Made by a program: the position numbers and the translations under genes
From: Streptomyces sp. MUM 178J
GTDB lineage: Bacteria > Actinomycetota > Actinomycetes > Streptomycetales > Streptomycetaceae
Reading direction: 5' to 3'
Assembly (NCBI RefSeq): GCF_022414575.1
Contig: NZ_JADWYQ010000013.1
Span: forward strand, 73,760-137,759
DNA: 64,000 bases
In this document: in pieces, positions 1 through 9,544 of the stretch
How positions within the stretch are numbered: position 1 is the first letter of the stretch
How the letters are laid out: each line of letters opens with the position of its first letter
The notes under the pieces: model-generated
The model's database searches: none
The model's input: the letters and a program-made list of their open reading frames with translations, nothing else
Told to the model about the DNA's origin: nothing

Positions 1-359
1 GTCCCCTCCTCCACCGCCTTCTTGAGGCGTTCCGACAGACGCTGCTGCCTGTCCTCCTTGCGTTCCTGCTGCTTCTCTCCGCGGATCTTCTCGAGCGCCG
101 CGGTCACCTTGTCCTCGGAGACGCCGAGTTCCTTCGCCAGCGCGGAGGCCAGCTCCTGCTGCCGCTCCTCCCTCCGCTCCTTGCCCTGCTGCCTGTGATC
201 CTTGCGGTGCTCCGCTCGGTCGTCCGACGCAGACGCAGACGCTGACTCGCTCGCGGCGGACTGCCCGTCGTCCTGCGCCAGGGCCACGGCCGGGAACAGC
301 AGTCCCAGGCCCGCGATTCCTGCGATGGCGAGGCCCGCACGGGCCCGCTTGGTCTTCAT
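1..359 (-). CDS. Secreted charged helical protein, C-terminus beyond the window
   Basis: ATG at 359 follows a clear GGAGG at 366-370. The N-terminus is a signal peptide: MKTKRARAGLAIAGIAGLG, a hydrophobic stretch, then ALAQDD. The mature part is an Asp/Ser/Ala stretch followed by a Lys/Arg/Glu/Gln-rich helical region. Inside that region the segment LAKELGVSEDKVTAALEKI resembles short 'GVS.EKV..AL' helices seen in many secreted actinobacterial proteins of unknown role. The gene runs off the left edge after about 119 residues. The family is not assigned; export is inferred from the signal peptide only. Confidence 0.7.
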   Translation of the reverse strand, partial: MKTKRARAGLAIAGIAGLGLLFPAVALAQDDGQSAASESASASASDDRAEHRKDHRQQGKERREERQQELASALAKELGVSEDKVTAALEKIRGEKQQERKEDRQQRLSERLKKAVEEG

Positions 360-450
360 GGAGAACCTCCGGCGTCCGGTTACTGTGACGTGATCGACGA
401 TGGGGCGTCCGGCTGTGCGGAACATGGGAACGCTCTGAGAATTCCCTTTG

Positions 451-498
451 AGACCTTGAGACCTTGAGACCTTGAGACCTTGAGACCTTGAGACCTTG
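451..498. repeat. Six tandem copies of an 8-bp unit (AGACCTTG)
   Basis: Six perfect head-to-tail copies of AGACCTTG lie in the 200-bp gap between two minus-strand genes, downstream of the NamZ-type gene and upstream of the secreted-protein gene. The unit is A+T-richer than its surroundings. It is probably a slippage-prone microsatellite; no function is evident. Confidence 0.9.
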
Positions 499-559
499 AA
501 GGTTTGGGGGGCTTGGGGGCTTCAGGGGCGGCGTCGGCGCGACGGGCGCAGTGCGCCGC

Positions 560-1807
560 TCAGCGGTGCGGATAGCACAGATGCCGCCGCCGTACCCGCC
601 GGAACTCCGAGAGCTTCTCCTGCCATGCCGCGGCGACCTCATCGTGGCCCGCGCCCGCGTCGATCAGCGTTCGGACCGTCGTAGAGCCGGTCAGCTTGTC
701 GATCCAGTGATCGGGCCGCCAGGCGAATCCGCTCCATACGCGTTTCGCCGTCACCAGCAGGGCTACCCCGGTGCGGACGGGATCGTACGCCTGCCGGTCG
801 TGGACGTGGAGCTGGACGCCGCCGACGGTCGTGCCCTGGAACTTGGAGAATGCGGGGGTGAAGTACGCCTCGCGGAAGTGCACCCCGGCCAGGCCGAGTG
901 CGTTGGCCGCCTCGGCCCAGCGGCGGTCGACGCCCTCGGCGCCGAGGAGCTCGAAGGGGCGGGTGGTGCCGCGGCCCTCCGAGAGGTTGGTGCCCTCGAA
1001 CAGGCAGGTGCCCGCGTAGACGAGCGCTGTGTCCGGGGTGGGCATGTTGGGGCTCGGCGGCGCCCACGGCAGCCCGGTCTCGTCATAGAACGCCGTACGC
1101 CGCCAGCCCGCCATGTGGACGGTCTCCAGTTCGACGGGCCGGGCCAGGAACTCCGCGTTGAACAGCAGAGCCAGCTCGGCGACCGTCATCCCGTGCGCCT
1201 GCGCGATCGGTTCGCGCCCCACGAAGGTCGCGAACTCCCTGTCGAGCACCGGGCCGCAGGCCGCCCGGCCCGTGACCGGGTTCGGGCGGTCCAGCACGAC
1301 GAATCGCTTCCCCGCGAGCTCCGCGGCCTCCATGCAGTCGTACAGCGTCCAGATGTACGTGTAGAAACGCGCGCCCACGTCCTGGATGTCGAACACCACG
1401 GTGTCCACGTCCGCCGCGGTGAAGATGTCGGCGAGCGGCTGGCCCCGCTTCAGATAGGTGTCGTACACGGGCAGTCCGGTCGCCGGATCGTCATGGCGGC
1501 CCTCGGAGCCGCCCGCCTGCGCCGTGCCGCGGAAGCCGTGCTCCGGGCCGAAGACGGCGACGAGGTCCACCCGCTCGTCGGCGTGCATCACATCCACGAT
1601 GTGGCGGGCGTCGCGGGTGATCCCGGTCGGATTGGTGACCACGCCGACGCGGTAGCCGGCCAGGGGCGCATAGCCTTCGTCCGCGAGCCGTTCGAAGCCG
1701 GTGCGCACCCGGTGGCCTGAGTGCGCCCGAGCCGTCCCCGGGCCGCCGGCCGCGACCGCGGCGAGCGCCCCGCCCGTCGCCAGCAGTCCTCGTCTGGACA
1801 GATCCAT
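560..1807 (-). CDS. NamZ-type exo-beta-N-acetylmuramidase (DUF1343)
   Basis: The 415-residue protein starts at ATG 1807 behind GGAGGT (1815-1820). The N-terminus MDLSRRGLLATGG has the twin-arginine pattern and is followed by a hydrophobic stretch to about residue 30, so Tat export is likely. The core carries DUF1343 landmarks: GVVTNPTGI, VFGPEHGFRG, FDIQDVGARFYTYIW, VLDRPNPVTG and EGRGTTRPFE. Characterised members release terminal N-acetylmuramic acid from peptidoglycan fragments, so wall recycling is the likely role. It diverges from the SDR gene across a 177-bp gap. Substrate is inferred from family. Confidence 0.85.
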   Translation of the reverse strand: MDLSRRGLLATGGALAAVAAGGPGTARAHSGHRVRTGFERLADEGYAPLAGYRVGVVTNPTGITRDARHIVDVMHADERVDLVAVFGPEHGFRGTAQAGGSEGRHDDPATGLPVYDTYLKRGQPLADIFTAADVDTVVFDIQDVGARFYTYIWTLYDCMEAAELAGKRFVVLDRPNPVTGRAACGPVLDREFATFVGREPIAQAHGMTVAELALLFNAEFLARPVELETVHMAGWRRTAFYDETGLPWAPPSPNMPTPDTALVYAGTCLFEGTNLSEGRGTTRPFELLGAEGVDRRWAEAANALGLAGVHFREAYFTPAFSKFQGTTVGGVQLHVHDRQAYDPVRTGVALLVTAKRVWSGFAWRPDHWIDKLTGSTTVRTLIDAGAGHDEVAAAWQEKLSEFRRVRRRHLCYPHR

Positions 1808-1922
1808 ACGGTCCACCTCCGCTGCCGCCGTCATGCACGCTCTGTCATGGCCACGCACGCTAGCGTGAACAAGCCCCGGGCGGAACGATCCCGGCGGCGT
1901 GCTCGCACACTCTTCCTCTTGG

Positions 1923-1939
1923 CATACCGACCGGTTAGT
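1923..1939. promoter_or_regulatory. TetR-type operator upstream of the SDR-tetR operon
   Basis: The sequence CATACCGACCGGTTAGT is an imperfect palindrome centred on CCGG, about 45 bp before the SDR start. Fourteen of its 17 bases recur in the same orientation relative to the kinase gene at 6763-6779. Its form is typical of TetR-family operators; the protein at 2829 is the natural candidate to bind it. Confidence 0.6.
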
Positions 1940-1984
1940 CTGTGGGCGGAAGCAGGCGCGGGCGATGAGGAAGGACGGGCCGTG

Positions 1985-2788
1985 ATGAGCAGGGTGCAGG
2001 GCGCCAGGGTCGTGGTCACGGGCGCGGGGGGCGGCATCGGCGCGGCGCTCGCCCGCAGGTTCGCGGCCGAAGGAGCGCACGTCGTGGTCAACGACCTCGA
2101 CCCGGAGCGCGCCAAGGCCGTCGCCGACGAGACGGGCGCACTCGCCGTCCCCGGCGACGCCTCGCACATCGTCGAGGAGGCCCGCGAGGCCCTCGGCGGA
2201 ACCGTCGACGTCTACTGCGCCAACGCGGGACTCTCCTCCGCGGGCGACGCCTTCGCCGGCGAAGACACCTGGGCAGCGGCCTGGGACGTCAACGTGATGG
2301 CGCATGTGCGCGCCGCCCGCACGCTGCTGCCCGACTGGCTGGAGCGCGGCGGCGGGCGCTTCGTCTCCACCGTCTCCGCGGCCGGGCTGCTCACCATGGT
2401 GGGCGCCGCCCCATACAGCGTGTCAAAGCACGGCGCCTATGCCTTCGCGGAGTGGCTCTCCCTCACCTACCGCCACCGCGGGGTCAAGGTGCACGCCATC
2501 TGCCCGCAGGGTGTGCGCACCGATATGCTCACGGCCGCCGGATCGGCCGGCGAGCTCGTTCTCGCGCCCACCGCGATCGAACCGGAGGACGTGGCCGACG
2601 CCCTGTTCGAAGGCATCGAGGCTGACCGCTTTCTGATTCTGCCCCACCCCGAGGTCGCCGGATACTACGAGAACCGTGCGACCGACCCGGACCGCTGGCT
2701 CACCGCGATGAACCAGATCCAGCAGAAGTGGGAAGAGAAGCTGACGGATGGGAAGATTCCCGGGCGGGAACCAGGTTTCCGTCGGTAA
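1985..2788 (+). CDS. Short-chain dehydrogenase/reductase
   Basis: The 267-residue SDR has the Rossmann motif TGAGGGIG near residue 12, an NAG motif (YCANAGLSS), the catalytic Ser region (STVSAAG) and YSVSKH supplying Tyr and Lys. It oxidises or reduces an alcohol/ketone with NAD(P)(H); the substrate is not readable. ATG 1985 is preceded by AGGAAGGA (1968-1975); GTG 1982 is an alternative start. It lies 40 bp before a tetR gene and shares an operator with the acyl-CoA dehydrogenase/kinase operon. This makes an acyl-CoA or hydroxyacyl substrate plausible. Confidence 0.85.
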   Translation: MSRVQGARVVVTGAGGGIGAALARRFAAEGAHVVVNDLDPERAKAVADETGALAVPGDASHIVEEAREALGGTVDVYCANAGLSSAGDAFAGEDTWAAAWDVNVMAHVRAARTLLPDWLERGGGRFVSTVSAAGLLTMVGAAPYSVSKHGAYAFAEWLSLTYRHRGVKVHAICPQGVRTDMLTAAGSAGELVLAPTAIEPEDVADALFEGIEADRFLILPHPEVAGYYENRATDPDRWLTAMNQIQQKWEEKLTDGKIPGREPGFRR

Positions 2789-2828
2789 GCACAGCGAACG
2801 GACACTCGACGAAAGGCAGGTAGCGGCG

Positions 2829-3428
2829 ATGGCGACAGCCAGGACGACGGACGGGAGCGGCGCCCCGGTCCCGCAGAGGCTGCTGGCCACCGCCACCCGG
2901 CTCTTCGCCGAACAGGGCTACGACCGCACCTCCGTCCAGGAGATCGTCGAGGCCGCGGGCGTCACCAAGGGCGCGCTGTACCACTACTTCGGCTCCAAGG
3001 AGGACCTCCTCCACGAGGTCTACGCCCGTATGCTGCGCCTCCAGCAGGAGCGGCTGGACGCCTTCGCCGGCGCCGACGAGCCGGTGGAGGTGCGGCTGCG
3101 CGCGGCCGCGGCGGACGTCGTCGTCACCACCATCGCCAACCTCGACGACGCCGCGATCTTCTTCCGCTCCATGCACCATCTGAGCCCCGAGAAGCACAAG
3201 CAGGTGCGCGCGGAGCGCCGCCGCTACCACGAGCGGTTCCGGGCGCTGATCGAGGAGGGTCAGCAGAGCGGGGTGTTCTCCTCCGCCACCCCGGCGGACC
3301 TGGTCGTCGACTACCACTTCGGCTCCGTCCACCACCTCTCCACCTGGTACCGTCCCGACGGTCCGCTGAGCGCCCGGCAGGTGGCGGACCATCTGGCGGA
3401 CCTGCTGATGAGGGCGCTGCGGCCGTAG
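2829..3428 (+). CDS. TetR/AcrR-family repressor
   Basis: The 199-residue protein has an N-terminal TetR helix-turn-helix at about residues 15-62: LLATATRLFAEQGYDRTSV, then EAAGVTKGALYHYFGSKEDL. The C-terminal ligand domain is of the fatty-acid/acyl-CoA regulator kind in general shape, but the ligand is unknown. It is probably co-transcribed with the SDR gene 40 bp upstream. It is the best candidate to bind the matching operators at 1923 and 6763, tying the SDR gene and the acyl-CoA dehydrogenase genes into one small regulon. ATG 2829 was chosen because the domain begins just after it. Confidence 0.85.
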   Translation: MATARTTDGSGAPVPQRLLATATRLFAEQGYDRTSVQEIVEAAGVTKGALYHYFGSKEDLLHEVYARMLRLQQERLDAFAGADEPVEVRLRAAAADVVVTTIANLDDAAIFFRSMHHLSPEKHKQVRAERRRYHERFRALIEEGQQSGVFSSATPADLVVDYHFGSVHHLSTWYRPDGPLSARQVADHLADLLMRALRP

Positions 3429-3429
3429 C

Positions 3430-3595
3430 GCCGGTCGGTCGGAGTGCCGGTCGGTCGGGAGTGCCGGTCGGTCGGGAGTGCCGGTCGGTCGGGAGTGCCG
3501 GTCGGTCGGGAGTGCCGGTCGGTCAGGAGTGCCGGTCAGTCGGGAGTGCCGGTCGGTCGGGAGTGCCGGTCGGTCAGGAGTGCCGGTCAGTCGGG
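3430..3595. repeat. Ten-copy 17-bp tandem array between convergent tetR genes
   Basis: The unit is GCCGGTCGGTCGGGAGT. The first copy lacks one G, eight copies are full length with G/A changes at two positions, and the last is cut short. The array fills the gap between the convergent tetR genes, and its last copy supplies the stop codon of the minus-strand one. Read on the other strand each unit contains ACCGACCGG, the half-site of the TetR operator at 1923. The period is not a multiple of three, so it is not coding. Confidence 0.95.
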
Positions 3596-4177
3596 CCGGC
3601 GCAGTCCTGCGACCAGCAGCGCGACGAGTCGCCGCGCGTCGTAGCGGGCGTCGCTCTCGGCGCCGATGCAGAGGTTTCCGATGCCGCGCATGAGCTGGTA
3701 GGCGTCGAGGCCGGGGCGGATCTCGCCGGCGGCGGCCGCGGCCTCGAGGAGCCGGGTGCACACCGGCAGCAGGCGGTCGAGGAAGTAGGCGTGCAGCGTC
3801 TCGAAGCCGGCGTTGTCGTTCTGCAGCGCTGCCGCGAGACCGTGCTTGGTGACCAGGAAGTCGACGAAGAGGTCGACCCACCGCCCGAGGGCGGCGTGAG
3901 GTGTCGGGCCGGCAGCCAGCAGCGCCGGTCCGGCCTCCGCGCAGGCGTCGACCTGATGGCGGTAGACGGCGATGACGAGGTCGGCCCGGGTGGGGAAGTG
4001 GCGGTAGATCGTCCCCATCCCGACGCCGGCCTTGGCCGCGATGTCGCGCACCGGCGCGTCCACGCCCGAGGCGACGAAGACCGCGGCGGCCGCGTCCAGC
4101 AGGGTCTGCTGGTTACGCCGGGCGTCCTTGCGCTTGGATCCGGCGGAGCTCCCGGTGCTCCGGCCGCTGTCGTTCAC
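3587..4177 (-). CDS. TetR-family regulator
   Basis: The 196-residue regulator starts at GTG 4177, preceded by GGAAGGA at 4185-4191; upstream in-frame codons are not protein-like. The helix-turn-helix spans about residues 20-66, including DIAAKAGVGMGTIYRHFPTR. The C-terminal half resembles the SbtR-like TetR C-terminal domain (HALGRWVDLFVDFLVTKHGL region). No target is evident beyond possible autoregulation through the inverted repeat at 4232-4252. The stop codon lies inside the 17-bp repeat array, so the C-terminus may vary between strains. Confidence 0.85.
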   Translation of the reverse strand: MNDSGRSTGSSAGSKRKDARRNQQTLLDAAAAVFVASGVDAPVRDIAAKAGVGMGTIYRHFPTRADLVIAVYRHQVDACAEAGPALLAAGPTPHAALGRWVDLFVDFLVTKHGLAAALQNDNAGFETLHAYFLDRLLPVCTRLLEAAAAAGEIRPGLDAYQLMRGIGNLCIGAESDARYDARRLVALLVAGLRRPD

Positions 4178-4231
4178 CGCGACGTTCCTTCCATGAGCCG
4201 GCTGTGCGGAAGAGCGCCCGCATCGATACCG

Positions 4232-4252
4232 GAGCGAGGTTCCGATTCGCTC
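4232..4252. promoter_or_regulatory. Inverted repeat in the tetR promoter region
   Basis: GAGCGA and TCGCTC form a perfect 6-bp inverted repeat with a 9-bp spacer, about 55 bp upstream of the GTG start at 4177. The placement suits an autoregulatory operator, but arms of this size could occur by chance in this DNA. Confidence 0.3.
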
Positions 4253-4458
4253 ATGATGGCAGACCGGTGACCGGCGGCCAAGCGGCGTCGACACGGCCGC
4301 GCATGACAATCGCGGCACCGGCCGCCGCCGTTCCGGGTCTCGACGGTCGGCGGCTCCCGGCGGTGTCCGCCGACGAAGGAAACGTGTGCGCGGGGCGGCG
4401 CGCCAGGGGCGAAGTCCGCCGGGAGGGGGACTCGGACCCGTCCTTCCGGATCAGGGGC

Positions 4459-5673
<1,215 letters not shown>

Positions 5674-5682
5674 GAGGTCGTC

Positions 5683-6708
5683 TCAGCCTTCCTGGAGGGT
5701 GGTCAGTCCGTGTTCGATGAAGACGGGGACGAGTTCGCCGATCCTGTCGAAGCCCGCCCCGACGGTCTGGCCGAGGGTGTAGCGGTAGTGGATGCCCTCG
5801 AGGATCACGGCGAGCTTGAACCAGGCGAAGGCCGTGTACCACGCCACCGCGGAGGTGTCGCGGCCGGAACGCGTGGCGTACCGCTCGATCAGCTCGGCGG
5901 GCGAGGGGTGCCCCGGGGCTTCCGCGGTCGTGCTCACGGGTGAGGAGGCCAGTTCCAGCGGCGTGCTGTACATCGCCAGCAGCCCGAGATCGGTGAGCGG
6001 GTCCCCGAGCGTCGACATCTCCCAGTCCAGCACCGCGGTGATCCGGTCGCCCTCGTCGATGAGGACGTTGTCGAGCCGGTAGTCGCCGTGGATCACGGTG
6101 GGCGCGGGGGAGCGGGGGAGGGTCCGGCCGAGCGCCGCGTGCAGCTCGTCGATGCCCGGCAGCTCCCGGTTGCGGGAGGCGTCGAGCTGCTTGCCCCAGC
6201 GGCGCAGCTGTCGGTCGAGGAAGCCGTCGGGCCGGCCGAAGTCGCCCAGGCCGACGGCCTCGGGGTCGACCGCATGCAGCTCCACCAGGGTGTCGACCAG
6301 TTGGAACACCGCGTCCCTGGTGCGCTGCGGGCCCAGCGGGGCCAGCTGCTGCGCGGTGCGGTAGGGCGTGCCGGCCACGAACTCCATGACGTAGAACGGC
6401 GCGCCGAGCACGGATGTGTCCTCGCAGAGCAGCACCGGCGCGGGCACCGGCACGGGCGTTTGGTGCAGCGCGCTGATCACCCGGTGCTCGCGCTTCATGT
6501 CGTGGGCGGTGGCGAGCACATGCCCGAGCGGGGGCCGCCGGACCACCCACCGGCTCGTCCCGTCCGTGACGGCGTAGGTGAGGTTGGACCGGCCCCCCTG
6601 CACCAGCTGCGCGGTGAGCGGCCCTCCCACCAGTCCGGGCCGCTCACGGTCCAGCACCTGCCGGAGCTCCTCGGGGTCGAGGCCGGGGTGATGGGGCGCG
6701 GAGCTCAT
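5683..6708 (-). CDS. APH-fold kinase, ACAD10/11 kinase-half homologue
   Basis: The 341-residue protein has the phosphotransferase motifs VIHGDYRLDNVLID (Brenner motif, near residue 200) and VLDWEMSTLGDPLTDLG, plus QGGRSNLTY as the nucleotide loop. This signature is typical of the kinase fused to the acyl-CoA dehydrogenase in ACAD10/11 and of LvaA in Pseudomonas levulinate catabolism. It is therefore likely to phosphorylate a 4-hydroxyacyl-CoA rather than an antibiotic. GGAGGT (6715-6720) precedes ATG 6708. It is the first gene of an operon with the dehydrogenase and carries a TetR-type operator 55 bp upstream. Confidence 0.8.
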   Translation of the reverse strand: MSSAPHHPGLDPEELRQVLDRERPGLVGGPLTAQLVQGGRSNLTYAVTDGTSRWVVRRPPLGHVLATAHDMKREHRVISALHQTPVPVPAPVLLCEDTSVLGAPFYVMEFVAGTPYRTAQQLAPLGPQRTRDAVFQLVDTLVELHAVDPEAVGLGDFGRPDGFLDRQLRRWGKQLDASRNRELPGIDELHAALGRTLPRSPAPTVIHGDYRLDNVLIDEGDRITAVLDWEMSTLGDPLTDLGLLAMYSTPLELASSPVSTTAEAPGHPSPAELIERYATRSGRDTSAVAWYTAFAWFKLAVILEGIHYRYTLGQTVGAGFDRIGELVPVFIEHGLTTLQEG

Positions 6709-6762
6709 ACGTGTACCTCCGATGCGGTGCGGGTGGACGGTCGACAGATCCCGACCATGATG

Positions 6763-6779
6763 ACCGACCAGTCGGTATG
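6763..6779. promoter_or_regulatory. TetR-type operator upstream of the kinase-dehydrogenase operon
   Basis: Read on the minus strand the site is CATACCGACTGGTCGGT, a near-perfect palindrome (ACCGACTGGTCGGT). It matches the site at 1923-1939 at 14 of 17 positions. It lies 55-71 bp before the kinase start, a usual place for a repressor site. Confidence 0.65.
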
Positions 6780-6860
6780 TCGTCCAGAGGGGTCCCGCAA
6801 AGGAAGACGGACCACTCCTGCGGCGCGAGTGGGAGCGATCTCGCCGCCGGCCCGGCCGGG

Positions 6861-7793
6861 CTACGCGTGGCAGGCCACCGGCGCTCCGCCGTTCATCGTC
6901 GTCATGTCCCCGAACGCCGCCGCCAGATCCAGCGGGGACCCCTCCGGCGCGCCCTCGAGCTCCGCGTACGCCCGGTGCAGATTCGCCACCAGGCGCTCGC
7001 TCTCCTGCAGTGCGGCGAAGGCCCCGAGGTCTGCGGCGCGGGCCGTCTGAAGCGGGCTGAGCCCCTCCGCCCGGCCCTGCTCGGCCAGACCCGCCACAAA
7101 CCGCAGATAGCGTTCGGTCGCGTCGTAGGCGGACGGGTCCGTCACCGGGCCGTGGCCCGGGACCACGATGTCCGCGTCCAGCGAGCGCAGCACGTCCAGC
7201 GCGCGCAGCGACCCGCTCAGCGAGCCTGCCGGCACGAAGGGGGTGCCGCCCTGGAAGACCAGGTCGCCGGTGAAGACGATCCGCTGGCGGGGCAGGTGCA
7301 CCAGGGTGTCGCCGCGGGTGTGCGCCGGCCCGCCGGGGTGGATGAGATGCACTTCGACGTCGCCTGCGTGCAGGATCAGGCGATCGCGGTAGGTCACGGA
7401 CGGAACGGTGATGCGGATGTCGCCGAAGTCGTTCTGCGGCCAGAACAGATGCAGCTGACGGCCCGCCGCCAGCGCCTCGCTCCGGCAGGCCTCATGGCCG
7501 ACGACGACCGCGGTGTCCGTGAAGACGCCGTTGCCGTACGTATGGTCGCCGTGGTGGTGAGTGTTGATCACGGTGCGCGGCAGCGGCACGCCGCTCGCCA
7601 GCACCGCCTCGCGCAGCGCCCGCGCCCTCCGCTCGGTGGCGGCGGTGTCCACGAGCACGGTCGTCTCCCCGTCGCTGACGAATCCCGCGTTGTTCAGGCA
7701 CCAGCCGCCGTCGGGCTGGACATAGGCGAAGACCTGCGCGTCCTGCCGGGCGTCGGGCGTGAGCCGGACGGTGTACGGGTCTGCGGCGGGCAT
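6861..7793 (-). CDS. Metallo-beta-lactamase-fold hydrolase
   Basis: The 310-residue enzyme carries the zinc motif INTHHHGDHTYGN near residue 98, a further His in GGPAHTRGDT, Asp in FTGDLVFQ and His in VPGHGPV, so both metal sites look complete. There is no signal peptide, which points to a cytosolic hydrolase. The substrate is unknown; thioester or quorum-signal hydrolysis are family possibilities. It is followed on the same strand by the kinase-dehydrogenase operon but is separated from it by 152 bp and a promoter-type operator. Confidence 0.85.
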   Translation of the reverse strand: MPAADPYTVRLTPDARQDAQVFAYVQPDGGWCLNNAGFVSDGETTVLVDTAATERRARALREAVLASGVPLPRTVINTHHHGDHTYGNGVFTDTAVVVGHEACRSEALAAGRQLHLFWPQNDFGDIRITVPSVTYRDRLILHAGDVEVHLIHPGGPAHTRGDTLVHLPRQRIVFTGDLVFQGGTPFVPAGSLSGSLRALDVLRSLDADIVVPGHGPVTDPSAYDATERYLRFVAGLAEQGRAEGLSPLQTARAADLGAFAALQESERLVANLHRAYAELEGAPEGSPLDLAAAFGDMTTMNGGAPVACHA

Positions 7794-7957
7794 GGCGATC
7801 CCCCGGGGTGTCGTCAGTGAACTGGCCGGTCAAGACTGCCAGTGCCGCCACCCCGAGGGAAGGCGGGCTACCGGCGGGCGGGCAGCCCGGTGCCGGCCCG
7901 TCCGCGCCCGCGTCGGTCGGTCCGCCCGCTCGTCGGCGGTGTGGGGCAGCCGGGGCG

Positions 7958-8254
7958 TCAGTGGTCGTCCCAGTGTCCGTGGTGTGCGGCGTGCCGGTGC
8001 CCGTCGTGGACGTAGTCCACATGATCGCCGTGCACCACGGCCGGATGGCCGCACCCATCGCCGTGCTCGTGGGCGTGCCCGCTGTGCTCGACGTGCTCGC
8101 CGGGCTCGCACTCGTCCCAGTGCCCGGCGTGCGCCCGGTGGAGATGTCCATCATGGGCGTAGTCGACATGGTCGCCGTGCTGGACCTCGGGGTGGCCGCA
8201 TCTGGGGCCGTGGGCGTGCTCATGGGCGTCATGTTCATGGTGCAGAACGGTCAT
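7958..8254 (-). CDS. Histidine-rich duplicated metal-binding protein
   Basis: This small (98-residue) protein is roughly one third His. It is built from two copies of a 38-40 residue unit: H.H...CGHP.V.HGDHVDY, then .HDGH.H..H.GHWD. Each copy has one CGHP cysteine; a linker Cys lies in DECEPGEH. There is no signal peptide or membrane segment. ATG 8254 was chosen because AGGTGAGGG sits just upstream; a start at 8293 would add 13 residues. Zinc, nickel or copper buffering is inferred from composition. Similar small proteins are often annotated 'zinc transporter permease', which this sequence does not support. Confidence 0.8.
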   Translation of the reverse strand: MTVLHHEHDAHEHAHGPRCGHPEVQHGDHVDYAHDGHLHRAHAGHWDECEPGEHVEHSGHAHEHGDGCGHPAVVHGDHVDYVHDGHRHAAHHGHWDDH

Positions 8255-8795
8255 AGCCCTCACCTTGCTGAGAATGGTGATGTTCTGTGTCAATCAAGGC
8301 TAGTCGCCCTGCGTCGTGTCGGCCGAACGAAGGCCCGCCCCGGTGAACCTCCTGCCCGCACGCGCCCCGCCGCCATGCCCCCGGTCGGTGCGGAGACCCG
8401 CCTGCGCCGCAGGACGGGCTGTGCCGTCTCGCCGGCGCCGACCCCGGGGCCTGCCGGCTGAGCCTGGCTCGGCCCTCCCGGATGCGCTGCCCCGCCGCCT
8501 TGACCTCGGTCGGCAACCGCCATGTGCGCCGACCTCGGGCACGACCGCCATGGAGGCCGGCCGCGGACCCCTGGGGCGGCAGGGCGCGGATGGAGCGCCG
8601 GTCACCTCGCCGACGGCCGTGCCCGCGTGTTCGCGCGGCGGCAGCGGCACAGGGGCGCCCCGCCGCCCGGCCCTGCAGCACACCCCCGTACCGGTGGTCG
8701 GGACGCCCCTTTCGTCCTCGTTGTCGCCCGGACGTGACGCCTCCCGCCCCGGTCCCCGGCCGGACGGCCGCACCCTCCCCGTCGAGGGGGCGTGA
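8255..8795. other. 541-bp stretch with no supported gene
   Basis: Open frames exist on both strands, as expected at this G+C. They translate to Arg/Pro/Gly-rich sequence without domain-like pattern or convincing ribosome binding sites. A TTGACA (8293-8288, minus strand) could be a -35 element for the histidine-rich gene but has no good -10 partner. Nothing else is recognised. Confidence 0.5.
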
Positions 8796-9137
8796 TCAGC
8801 CGATGACGGCCATCAGGCATCCGGCCAGGGCCAGCCCCAGCACGCATCCCGTCGCGGCGAGCGCCGCCCGGTGCGAGAGGGCGGCTGGGCGCGGTGGGGC
8901 CGTCGACCGCATCCGGCGGTGGGCCACCGCGAGGAAGCAGAGCCACACCGCCGCCGTCACGGCGGCCGCCGCACCGCCGACGGCGGCAGGGTCCGACCGG
9001 AGCGCGCCCCTGCCCGCAAGTACGGCGACGACCGTGCAGGTCAGCGTGGTGCGCCGCCAGGCCAGCCGGGTCCTTTCCGGCTGTAGCCCGGGGTCGCGCG
9101 CGGGTGCCGGGCCGTCGCCCGGCCCCCGTCCGCTCAC
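8796..9137 (-). CDS. DUF202 membrane protein (second of pair)
   Basis: The 113-residue protein has the DUF202 start QPERTRLAWRRTTL followed by three hydrophobic segments (about residues 28-45, 50-68 and 88-110). GTG 9137 overlaps the stop of the upstream gene in a GTGA arrangement, so translation is coupled. Function is unknown. The N-terminal Arg/Glu amphipathic motif followed by three helices is the family hallmark. Confidence 0.8.
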   Translation of the reverse strand: MSGRGPGDGPAPARDPGLQPERTRLAWRRTTLTCTVVAVLAGRGALRSDPAAVGGAAAAVTAAVWLCFLAVAHRRMRSTAPPRPAALSHRAALAATGCVLGLALAGCLMAVIG

Positions 9138-9526
9138 CCCGCGCCCTCCCACGCCACCACCGCGGCCATCGTCAGCGACACCACCCCGACGGCCAGGGCC
9201 AGCAGCACGGGAAAGCGCGACACCGGCAGGTCCTCGCCCCGGCGCATCGCGCGCTCACAGCGCACCCAGTGATTGACAGCCCGCACCGCGCAGAGCACGC
9301 CCGCGCCGATCAGGGCGAGCGCCAGACCCACCCGTACGCCCCAGCGCAGGTCCGGCAGGAACTGGTCGACCGCGAAGCCGCCGCCGACCAGCGCCAGCGC
9401 CGTCCGCAGCCAGGCCAGAAAGGTGCGCTCGTTGGCGAGTGAGAAGCGGTAGTCGGGGGTGTCGCCCTCCTCGCTGATGCGCCGGGGCGCGAACCACAGC
9501 CGCAGGCCCTGTAGGAAGTCACTCAC
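9134..9526 (-). CDS. YidH/DUF202 membrane protein (first of pair)
   Basis: The 130-residue protein contains the DUF202 signature SLANERTFLAWLRTALALVGGG and three transmembrane helices (about residues 37-58, 68-85 and 106-126). It is translationally coupled to a second DUF202 gene. Adjacent large and small DUF202 genes are common in actinobacteria and may form one complex. The biochemical role is not known. Confidence 0.85.
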   Translation of the reverse strand: MSDFLQGLRLWFAPRRISEEGDTPDYRFSLANERTFLAWLRTALALVGGGFAVDQFLPDLRWGVRVGLALALIGAGVLCAVRAVNHWVRCERAMRRGEDLPVSRFPVLLALAVGVVSLTMAAVVAWEGAG

Positions 9527-9544
9527 GCTCGCACCCTACGCACC

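Noticed and set aside
3430..3595. CRISPR array
   Set aside because: Repeats are 17 bp head to tail with no spacers, and there are no cas genes.
8300..8795. Long open frames on both strands between the histidine-rich and DUF202 genes
   Set aside because: Arg/Pro/Gly-rich translations, no domain pattern, no ribosome sites; expected by chance at this G+C.
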